In this document: one piece after another, positions 57,534 through 64,000 of the stretch
Numbering within the stretch: the first letter of the stretch is position 1
Layout of the letters: each line of letters starts with the position of its first letter
Assembly: GCA_024236495.1 (NCBI GenBank)
Contig: JACKKJ010000004.1
Coordinates: forward strand, 1 to 64,000
Direction: 5' to 3'
Source of the DNA: Paracoccaceae bacterium
GTDB taxonomy: Bacteria > Pseudomonadota > Alphaproteobacteria > Rhodobacterales > Rhodobacteraceae
Length of the DNA stretch: 64,000 nucleotides
Made by a program: the position numbers and the translations under genes
Notes under the pieces: generated by a model
The model's database searches: none
What the model was told of the DNA's origin: nothing
The model's input: only the letters and a program-made list of their open reading frames with translations

Positions 57534-58847
57534 TCAGCCCGGCGTCTGGCGCATGTTCTCGGGCAGCCAGGTGGCGAGCTCGGGAAACGCGATCAGGATG
57601 AAGACCATCACGACCATGATGAGAAACATCGGCAACGCCGCCTTGGCGATGTAGTTCATCTGGTGCCGCGTCATGCCCTGCAACACGAAAAGGTTGAACC
57701 CGATAGGCGGCGTGATCTGCGCCATCTCGACCACCACGACGATGAAGATGCCGAACCAGATGATGTCGATCCCCGCCTGGCGGATCATCGGTTCGACCAC
57801 CGCGATCGTCAGCACGACCGAGGAGATGCCGTCAAGAAAACAGCCGATGACGATGTAGAAGACGAGAAGCGCCATGAGAAGCTCGAACCGCGTCAGGCCA
57901 AGCGAGGCGATCCATTCGGCCAGCGCGCGCGGCAGGCCGGTGAAGCCCATCGACAGCGACAGGAAGGACGCGCCCGACAGGATCAGCGCGATCATCGCCG
58001 AGGTGCGGGTGGCGCCCATCAGGCTTTCCTTCAGGTTCCGCAGGGACAGCGACCCCTGCGCCAGCGCCAGTGCCATCGCGCCAAGAACGCCGAAGGCCGC
58101 CGCTTCGGTCGCGGTGGCAAAGCCCAGGTACATGGACCCGATGACAAGCGCGATCAGCATCAGGACCGGGACAAGGAAACGCGAATTCGCAAGCTTCTGG
58201 GCAAAGCTCATCCGTGGTTCGGGGGTAGGCCGGTAGTTTCCGGAAAAGCGCGCGTAGATGGCGATATAGGCCATGAAAAGCGAGGCGAGGACGAGGCCCG
58301 GCAGGATGCCCGCGATGAAAAGCTTGGTGATCGATTCATTGATCGTCACCCCGTAGACGATCAGCGTCAGCGACGGCGGGATCATCAGCCCCAGGGTCGC
58401 CGCCCCGGCCAGCGTGCCGATGACCATGTGTTCGGGGTAGTTGCGGCGCAGGAGTTCGGGGATCGACATCTTGCCCACCGTCGTCAGCGTCGCGGCCGAC
58501 GACCCGGACACGGCGGCGAAGACCGTGCAGCCCACGACATTCGTGTGCAACAGGCCGCCGGGAAGCCGCGCCATCCAGGGCGAAAGGCCCTTGAACATGT
58601 CCTCGGACAATCGTGTCCGGTACAGGATCTCGCCCATCCATATGAACAGCGGCAGCGCGGTCAGCGACCAGCTGGAAGCCGATCGCCAGATCGTCGTCAT
58701 CATCGCGTCGCCGGCGGGGCGGGTGGTGAAAAGCTCCATCCCCACGAAGGCCACGCCCAGCAGCGCAAGGCCGATCCAGACGCCCGATCCGAGAAGGAGG
58801 AAAAGGACGAAAAGGAAGACGGCGACGGGGGCAAGTTCGTGGATCAT
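57534..58847 (-). CDS. dctM: TRAP transporter large permease (DctM type)
   Basis: A 437-aa membrane protein with about 12 helices, the ion-coupled permease of a tripartite ATP-independent periplasmic transporter (motifs LIWMGEILYRTRLSEDMFKG-like near residue 70, ALGLMIPPSLTLIVYG, VEMAQITPPIGFNLFV). ATG 58847 (MIHELAP) is 8 bp after the small permease. It works with the DctQ and DctP proteins encoded just upstream. Confidence 0.94.
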   Translation of the reverse strand: MIHELAPVAVFLFVLFLLLGSGVWIGLALLGVAFVGMELFTTRPAGDAMMTTIWRSASSWSLTALPLFIWMGEILYRTRLSEDMFKGLSPWMARLPGGLLHTNVVGCTVFAAVSGSSAATLTTVGKMSIPELLRRNYPEHMVIGTLAGAATLGLMIPPSLTLIVYGVTINESITKLFIAGILPGLVLASLFMAYIAIYARFSGNYRPTPEPRMSFAQKLANSRFLVPVLMLIALVIGSMYLGFATATEAAAFGVLGAMALALAQGSLSLRNLKESLMGATRTSAMIALILSGASFLSLSMGFTGLPRALAEWIASLGLTRFELLMALLVFYIVIGCFLDGISSVVLTIAVVEPMIRQAGIDIIWFGIFIVVVVEMAQITPPIGFNLFVLQGMTRHQMNYIAKAALPMFLIMVVMVFILIAFPELATWLPENMRQTPG

Positions 58848-58855
58848 CTTGGCCC

Positions 58856-59395
58856 CTATTCGGCGTGCGAGGCCGCGGTCGCGTCCTCGACGATGTTGTC
58901 GCGCCCGCTGAAGAGGAGCGTCACGAGGTTGTCCCAGAAGGCGACGGCCAGAAGGACCGCCCCGAAGGCCATGGGCATCTGCACGATCCACAGCGGGGTC
59001 GCGTCCTGCCCCTGGCTCACGTCCTTGAGCTTGCGCGACCAGTAGACAAGCTTGACCGCATACCAGGCCAGGTAGGAAGAGGCGGCGGTGGCGATCAGGA
59101 GGCACCACAACTCGCCCAGGAACCGGAACCGCCCAAGCCGTTCCAGCATCAGCGACACGCGGATATGCGCGCCCCGGTTCAGCGCATGGGCAAAGGCCAG
59201 GAACGAGGCCGAGGCCATCAGGTAGCCCGCATATTCGGTCGATCCGGGGAAGGTGATCGCCGACCAGCGCGCCGCCATCTGCAAGACGATGACGGTCAGG
59301 ATGCCGACCAGGCAAAGCGCGGCCAGCGCGGCGCTGGCATCATAGATGGCGTCAAGCCCGCGGCGCAGCGGCGCGGGAAAGCTGGGGCGTGACAT
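58856..59395 (-). CDS. dctQ: TRAP transporter small permease (DctQ type)
   Basis: A 179-aa four-helix membrane protein (GLDAIYDASAALAALCLVGI, TEYAGYLMASASFLAFAHAL, two further segments), the small membrane subunit of the TRAP transporter. GGAGGAACC precedes ATG 59395. It lies between the binding-protein and large-permease genes. Confidence 0.93.
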   Translation of the reverse strand: MSRPSFPAPLRRGLDAIYDASAALAALCLVGILTVIVLQMAARWSAITFPGSTEYAGYLMASASFLAFAHALNRGAHIRVSLMLERLGRFRFLGELWCLLIATAASSYLAWYAVKLVYWSRKLKDVSQGQDATPLWIVQMPMAFGAVLLAVAFWDNLVTLLFSGRDNIVEDATAASHAE

Positions 59396-59479
59396 GGTTC
59401 CTCCTTCGCGGAGCGGTGGGGCGGCCAGTGGGCGGCGGATGCGGGCGGCGTCATTGGGGCGCCGCCCGCCCGTGGCCTT

Positions 59480-60454
59480 TTATTGCGCCTTGTAGGCCTC
59501 GACGATCGCCTTGCCGGTATCGCCCGCGCTGGCGACCCATTCGTCCACCATCGTCGCGCCGAAGGCCGCGAGGTCGGACCTGAGCTGATCGCTCGGGGCC
59601 TCGACCTTCATGCCGTTGTCGGCCAGCGTCTTGAGATAGCCCGCCGTCAGTTCCTGCGCCCGCGCCTCGCCGCGGGCACCGGCTTCGGCGCCGCAATCCA
59701 TGACGGCGGCCTGCGCGGCCGCGTCAAGCGCGTCGAAGGCGTCCTTGTTGGCGAAGACCGTGTTGCGCGGCAGCCAGGCCTGCACGTCGTAGAAATTGGT
59801 CAGGCTTTCCCAGACCTTCGAATCGACGCCGGTCGAGCCGGAGGAGATGAAGCTTTCGGCGACCCCGGTGGCCAGCGCCTGGCTCAGTTCGGCGGCTTCG
59901 ATCTGCACCGGGACCATGCCGGCCAGTTCGGCGATACGCGCGGTCGCGGCGTTGTAGGCGCGGAACTTGACGCCCTTCATGTCTTCGGCCGAAGTCACGT
60001 CCTTCTTGAAGTAGAAGCCCTGCGGCGGCCACGGCACCGAATAGACGAAGACCAGGTTCTGTTCGGCCAGCGCCGCCTTCACCGCGTCGGAGGCCGCGGC
60101 CCAAAGCTTGTCGGACTGTTCGAACGAAGTGGCAAGGAAGGGGATCGAATCGATGCCGAACAGCGGGTTTTCGTTGGCATGGGCCGACAGCAGGCGTTCG
60201 CCGATCGGCGCCTGTCCGGTCTGGACCGCGCGCTTGATGTCGTTGCCGCCGAACAGCGATCCGCCCGCATGAACGACGATTTCCAGCGCGCCGCCGGACT
60301 TTTCCTTGACGCATTCGGCAAAGGCTGTGCCGTTCTCGCTGTGGTAGTTGGTCGCCGGATAGGCCATGGGCATGTCCCAGGACTCGGCCGCGGCGGCGGT
60401 CGCGCCGCCGGCCAGGATGGCGGTGGTGGCGACAAGTGCTTGGATTTTTTTCAT
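59480..60454 (-). CDS. dctP: TRAP transporter periplasmic substrate-binding protein (DctP type)
   Basis: A 324-aa binding protein with signal peptide (residues 1-23, MKKIQALVATTAILAGGATA) and the DctP pattern: YHSENGTAFAECV, GVKFRAYNAATARIAELAG with the conserved arginine that anchors carboxylates, and MVPVQIEAAELSQALATG. This arginine suggests an organic-acid ligand. Which acid is unknown; the neighbouring FAD and ThDP enzymes point to an amino or keto acid. ATG 60454 follows GGGAGAGTGAA. Confidence 0.93.
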   Translation of the reverse strand: MKKIQALVATTAILAGGATAAAAESWDMPMAYPATNYHSENGTAFAECVKEKSGGALEIVVHAGGSLFGGNDIKRAVQTGQAPIGERLLSAHANENPLFGIDSIPFLATSFEQSDKLWAAASDAVKAALAEQNLVFVYSVPWPPQGFYFKKDVTSAEDMKGVKFRAYNAATARIAELAGMVPVQIEAAELSQALATGVAESFISSGSTGVDSKVWESLTNFYDVQAWLPRNTVFANKDAFDALDAAAQAAVMDCGAEAGARGEARAQELTAGYLKTLADNGMKVEAPSDQLRSDLAAFGATMVDEWVASAGDTGKAIVEAYKAQ

Positions 60455-60494
60455 TTCACTCTCCCGTTGGTTTATCGTCTGTCGTCTTTGGTGC

Positions 60495-61748
60495 TTATTG
60501 AAAGCGTCTTGGGGCGTAGGGGGCAAGATCAATGTTCGGTCGCGCCCCATTTATCAGCCCCGCCAGCAGCCGCCCGGTCGCCGGCCCGGCCGTCATGCCG
60601 ATGTGGTGATGGCCGAAACCCATCCAGGCGCCCGCCAGCCCCGGCGCGGCGCCGATCAGCGGGATTGAATCGGCGGGCGCGGGCCGGTGGCCCATCCATT
60701 CCTCTGCGCGATCGTAGCCAAGGCCGGGCAGCGCCGCCCGCGCGTTCTTCAGCAAAAGCGCGAAGGGCGCGCGCGAGGGCGGCGCGTCGAGCCCGCCGAA
60801 TTCCACCACGCCCGCCAGGCGCAGGCGCCCCTCCATCGGGGTCATCACGAACTTGCCGCCCGCCACCATGACCGGGCCGCGCAGCGTGACCGTGGGGTTC
60901 CACAGGTCGAGGTGGTACCCGCGTTCGCTCTCCAGCGGCACCCTGACGCCCATCCTGCGGGCCAGCGGCCCGGACCAGGCGCCCGCCGTCAGGACGACGG
61001 CATCGGTGGCGATCCGTTCTGCCCCGGCGATCACGCCGGTGACGCGGCCGTCCTCCTGCGCGATGTCCGTCACCTCGGCCTTAAGGAAGCGGCCGCCCGA
61101 CCGCGCGACGTGATCGGCCAGCCGCGCCACATAGGCGCCGGGATCGCTGATGTAGCCATGCCCGCCCAGCCGCGCGGCATAGCCGATTTCCGGCCCGAAG
61201 GCCGGGTCCGCGGCCGTGATGCCCGCCCGGTCGAGAAGATCCCAGCGATAGCCCGCCTCGGCCCGCAGGCCCCAGCCGAAGGCGTCGCCCTCGAAATGCG
61301 CGCGGTCGCGGTAGAGAAACAGGTAGTCCGACGGGCGGACATAGCCCTCGGCCCCGGTGCCCTCGGCCAGATCCTGGTGCGCCTGCAGGCTGCCCGCGGT
61401 GATCTGCGCCAGGGCGCGCGCGGTGGCGCGGGTCCGCTCTGCGGTCCCGTTCGCCAGGTAACGGACAAGCCAGGGGGCAAGTCGCGGCAGGTAGGACCAG
61501 CGCAGGAACAGCGGCTGGCCCGGGTCCATCGCCATGCGCGGCGCCTTTTTCCAAAGGCCCGGGACGGTGACCGGCACCACCGAACAGGACGCGAGGATCC
61601 CGCCGTTGCCAAAGCTCGCCCCGCCGCCCGGGCCCAGCTTGTCGACGACCGTGACCTGCCGGCCCGCGCGCTGCAGCCAGATCGCCGTCGCGAGGCCGAC
61701 GATGCCCGCGCCGACGATGACGACAGGGGCGGGCGCGGGGTGGTTCAT
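60495..61748 (-). CDS. DadA-like FAD-dependent amino acid dehydrogenase
   Basis: A 417-aa flavoprotein of the D-amino-acid dehydrogenase/glycine oxidase group: VVIVGAGIVGLATAIWLQRA (FAD motif), ASFGNGGILASCSVVP, and a C-terminal WMGFGHHHIGMTAGPATGRL loop. It should oxidise an amine or alpha-amino acid to an imine/keto acid, passing electrons to the respiratory chain. ATG 61748 overlaps the stop of the ThDP enzyme gene by 4 bp. The preferred substrate is not evident. Confidence 0.88.
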   Translation of the reverse strand: MNHPAPAPVVIVGAGIVGLATAIWLQRAGRQVTVVDKLGPGGGASFGNGGILASCSVVPVTVPGLWKKAPRMAMDPGQPLFLRWSYLPRLAPWLVRYLANGTAERTRATARALAQITAGSLQAHQDLAEGTGAEGYVRPSDYLFLYRDRAHFEGDAFGWGLRAEAGYRWDLLDRAGITAADPAFGPEIGYAARLGGHGYISDPGAYVARLADHVARSGGRFLKAEVTDIAQEDGRVTGVIAGAERIATDAVVLTAGAWSGPLARRMGVRVPLESERGYHLDLWNPTVTLRGPVMVAGGKFVMTPMEGRLRLAGVVEFGGLDAPPSRAPFALLLKNARAALPGLGYDRAEEWMGHRPAPADSIPLIGAAPGLAGAWMGFGHHHIGMTAGPATGRLLAGLINGARPNIDLAPYAPRRFQ

Positions 61749-63424
61749 GCGATCCACTCCGACACCGGGGCGGCGGCTTCGTGCAGGGGCTGGGACACCA
61801 CGTCGACGAGCGTCGGCCCGTCATGCGCAAGCGCAAGCCTCAGCACGCGGTCTAGGTCGGACGGATCCTCCACCCGCCAGGACCGGACGCCGAAGGCCGC
61901 GGCCACCGCGGCGTGATCGGTACGGCCGAAATCGACGTTGTGGAACCGCTGGCCGAAGCCCGCGTTCTGTCCGGCCTTGATCCAGCCATAGGTGGCGTTG
62001 GAAAAGACGATCATCGTCAGCGGCAGGCGATAGCGTGTGACGGTTTCCAGCTCGCCCACGCAAAAGCCGAACGAACCGTCGCCCATCGCGCAGACGGTCC
62101 TGCGCCCGGGCTGGCCGACCTGCGCCCCGATCGCCGCGCCCAAGGCATAGCCCAAGGCGCCATGCGCGCGGTTGGTGATGAAATGGCGCCCCGCGCGCGG
62201 CCAGCGGTAATGGGCCGAAAAGTAGGGGCAGGGGGTGCCGGGGTCGGCGACGACGGTCGCGTCCTCGGGCAGAAGGTCCATCAGCGCGGCGATCACCGCC
62301 TCTGGCCGGATCGGGGCCTCCTTCGCGGCGGCGTGGGCCGCGAAATCCGCAAGTTTCGTCGCCCAGGCCGCGCCCGCGCGGGCGGCCCCGCCCTGCGGCC
62401 GGATCGTGCCGCCGCGCCGCGCGATCTCGTCGCATAGTGCCTCGACCGCCAGCCGCGCATCGGCGCAGATCGCGACGGCAGTGGGATAGTTCGCGCCGAT
62501 CACCAGGGGATCGCTGTCGATGTGGATGACCGGCAGGCCGGGGCGCGGCGACCGCCAGCGTTCGGTCGTGACCGACCCCGCGCGGCAGCCGATGAACAGC
62601 ACCAGGTCCGCCTCCTCGACCACGGCGCGGGTGGATGGCACGCCGCCGTTGGTGCCGACGACGCCGACCGCCTGGGGGTCGGTCTCCGCGATCGCCCCCT
62701 GGCCCGAGACGGTGGTGGCGATGGGCAGGTCCAGCATCCGCGCCAGCCGCGCCAGCGCCCCCTCCGCCCCCGCAAGGACGGGGCCGCCGCCGCAGATGGC
62801 CACCGCCCGCCGCGCGCCAAGAAGAAGGGTCGCGGCCTCGGCGACGGCGTCGGGATCCGGTGCTGCGCGCTCGGCCGGGAATGTCCGGTGGCGCGCGTCG
62901 GCCCAAAGCTCCGCCTCGTCCACCTCGGCCTTCTGGGTATCGAAAGGCAGCGCCAGGTGCACCGCGCCCGGCCGCCCCGTCGTCATCACCCGGAACGCCT
63001 GACGCAGCATCGCAGGCAGCCGTGCCGCGCTGTCGAGAGAGGCGCACCATTTGGTCAGCGGCGCGAAGAGCGCGGGCTGGTCAAGTTCGGTCAGCGGATA
63101 GCGCCCGCGCGAGGTCGTGGAGACATCGCTGTTGAAGGCAAGGATCGGGACGGAGCTTTCGTTGGCCTCCACCACGCCGGGCAGGATATAGGTCGCGCCC
63201 CCGCCCGATGGCCCCTCGCAGATGCCGGGGCGCCCGGTGACGCGGGCATAGCCGTCTGCCATGTAGGCGGCATGGCGTTCGTCGCGGGTCAGAAGGTGGG
63301 TAAAGCCCGGCCGCAGCCGCGCGACGGCGTCGTAGAAGGGCAGGGTGGTATCGCCGCAAAGGCCAAAGACATGCTGCACGCCGTACAGGTCGAGCATGCG
63401 GACCATCGCCTCCGCGCCGGTCAT
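61745..63424 (-). CDS. ThDP-dependent acetolactate-synthase-like enzyme
   Basis: A 559-aa enzyme of the pyruvate-oxidase/ALS superfamily: catalytic glutamate in LLTRDERHAAYMADGYARVTG, a central nucleotide-fold domain, and the ThDP motif GDGSFGF at residue 448 with the partner Asn 28 residues later (SNATYG). It probably decarboxylates or carboligates a 2-keto acid. It does not match sulfoacetaldehyde acetyltransferase. GTG 63442, eight bases after AGGA, is an alternative start. It heads the leftward operon opposite the GntR-type gene. Confidence 0.85.
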   Translation of the reverse strand: MTGAEAMVRMLDLYGVQHVFGLCGDTTLPFYDAVARLRPGFTHLLTRDERHAAYMADGYARVTGRPGICEGPSGGGATYILPGVVEANESSVPILAFNSDVSTTSRGRYPLTELDQPALFAPLTKWCASLDSAARLPAMLRQAFRVMTTGRPGAVHLALPFDTQKAEVDEAELWADARHRTFPAERAAPDPDAVAEAATLLLGARRAVAICGGGPVLAGAEGALARLARMLDLPIATTVSGQGAIAETDPQAVGVVGTNGGVPSTRAVVEEADLVLFIGCRAGSVTTERWRSPRPGLPVIHIDSDPLVIGANYPTAVAICADARLAVEALCDEIARRGGTIRPQGGAARAGAAWATKLADFAAHAAAKEAPIRPEAVIAALMDLLPEDATVVADPGTPCPYFSAHYRWPRAGRHFITNRAHGALGYALGAAIGAQVGQPGRRTVCAMGDGSFGFCVGELETVTRYRLPLTMIVFSNATYGWIKAGQNAGFGQRFHNVDFGRTDHAAVAAAFGVRSWRVEDPSDLDRVLRLALAHDGPTLVDVVSQPLHEAAAPVSEWIA

Positions 63425-63538
63425 CCGATTGCTGGGTGCCACCGTCCGATATCCTGCATATTGACCTGTATACAGCCATGCATATTGTGTCGCAGACCGA
63501 ACTGTGTCAACGCTGGATACAGGGAAGGCGGGCGAACC
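63425..63538. promoter_or_regulatory. Divergent promoter region with two GntR-type operators
   Basis: CTGTATACAG (63466-63475) is a perfect 10-bp palindrome and CTGGATACAG (63513-63522) differs from it by one base; their centres are 47 bp apart. A CATATTG direct repeat (63457-63463 and 63481-63487) flanks the first. FCD-type GntR dimers usually bind short T-rich/A-rich palindromes of this sort. Confidence 0.6.
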
Positions 63539-64000
63539 ATGAGCGAGGGCAGAGTCGAGACGCTGTATGCCGCCGTCAAGGCCCGCGCCGCCGCGTTCGA
63601 GATCCGGCCCGGCGAGCGCATCAACGAGGTGGCACTGGCGCGCGAACTGGCGGCCAGCCGCACGCCCCTGCGCGAGGCGCTGAACCGGCTGGTGGCCGAA
63701 CGGCTGATCGATTTCGTGCCGGGGCAGGGTTTTTACTGCCGCGCGCTCGATGTCGAGGGGATCGGCCAGCTTTACGAATTGCGCCGCGCGCTCGAGGTGC
63801 TGGCGATCCGCCTGGCCTGCGAACGCGCCGGCGACGACGACCTGCGCAACCTGGCGGAAGAATTCGGCGGCGACGGCGAGAACCTGCGCGGCAAGACCGT
63901 GGGCGAACTGACCGCCCGGGACGAGGCGTTCCACCTGGCCATCGCGGAACTGTCGCGAAACGACGAGCTTGTGCATCAGATCAGGCTGATGAACGAGCGT
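63539..64000 (+). CDS. GntR family (FCD subfamily) transcriptional regulator, 3' end cut by window
   Basis: The reading frame is open to the window edge (154 codons). The first 75 residues are a GntR winged helix (GERINEVALARELAASRTPL, REALNRLVAERLIDFVPGQG), followed by the start of an FCD ligand domain (LYELRRALEVLAIRLACER). It likely represses the divergent catabolic operon until its substrate is bound. The end of the gene lies outside the window. Confidence 0.9.
   Translation, partial: MSEGRVETLYAAVKARAAAFEIRPGERINEVALARELAASRTPLREALNRLVAERLIDFVPGQGFYCRALDVEGIGQLYELRRALEVLAIRLACERAGDDDLRNLAEEFGGDGENLRGKTVGELTARDEAFHLAIAELSRNDELVHQIRLMNER

Noticed and set aside
61745..63424. Calling the ThDP enzyme sulfoacetaldehyde acetyltransferase (Xsc) because of the nearby TauE/SafE gene
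   Set aside because: Its N-terminal half (GLCGDTTLPFYDA, LTRDERHAAYMADGY) follows acetolactate-synthase-like proteins, not the Xsc sequence pattern.

Overview
The window is about 64 kb of GC-rich DNA (roughly 65-68 % by eye) with short operons and many 4-bp ATGA overlaps. Its gene set is typical of an alphaproteobacterium of the Rhodobacteraceae (Rhodobacter/Rhodovulum/Paracoccus-like): short NAD kinase, psd-pssA pair, Suv3-like helicase followed by an S4 protein, fdxA and carD, HPPD next to an Lrp-type regulator, a VPLPA-CTERM protein, TRAP transporters and FnrL-type boxes. The family is inferred from gene content; no rRNA or other marker gene is present. I see no tRNA, rRNA, insertion sequence, prophage or CRISPR array.

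Layout. 0-8 kb: lepA, a low-GC VPLPA-CTERM surface protein, small envelope proteins including a 46-aa lipoprotein, cytochrome b561, an alpha/beta hydrolase and a DUF817 membrane protein. 8-15 kb: glyA and nadK (divergent, with a 16-bp perfect palindrome between them), a sigma54-type response regulator with a sensorless hybrid kinase, and prpE. 15-30 kb: murD, psd-pssA, a Gfo/Idh oxidoreductase, a host-attachment family protein, a KpsS/KpsC-like protein, a GNAT enzyme with pepF, an isolated Anbu proteasome-like protease, lipase and SCP2 proteins, a TPR protein, helicase-S4, fdxA and carD. 30-43 kb: Kef-type antiporter, Lrp-HPPD, a 952-aa GspL/GspC-like fusion, a SIMPL protein, metY, a DegQ-type protease and a putative glycosyltransferase.

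42-53.4 kb: a complete quinohemoprotein amine dehydrogenase (QHNDH) locus. The AraC-type regulator qhpR diverges from qhpG-qhpA-qhpD-qhpC-qhpB-qhpF-qhpE. QhpC keeps every residue known to form the CTQ cofactor and the three thioether cross-links. The operon is followed by an acyl-CoA synthetase. An identical 17-bp sequence lies upstream of both qhpG and the synthetase, which suggests one regulon taking a primary amine through aldehyde and acid to acyl-CoA.

53-64 kb: a SulP anion transporter flanked by two small DNA-binding proteins. Then comes a catabolic operon read leftwards: a ThDP-dependent acetolactate-synthase-like enzyme, a DadA-like FAD dehydrogenase, TRAP transporter P-Q-M, a TauE/SafE exporter and a BASS-like transporter. 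It is controlled from a divergent GntR/FCD regulator whose gene runs off the right edge; the intergenic region carries two CTG(T/G)ATACAG palindromes.
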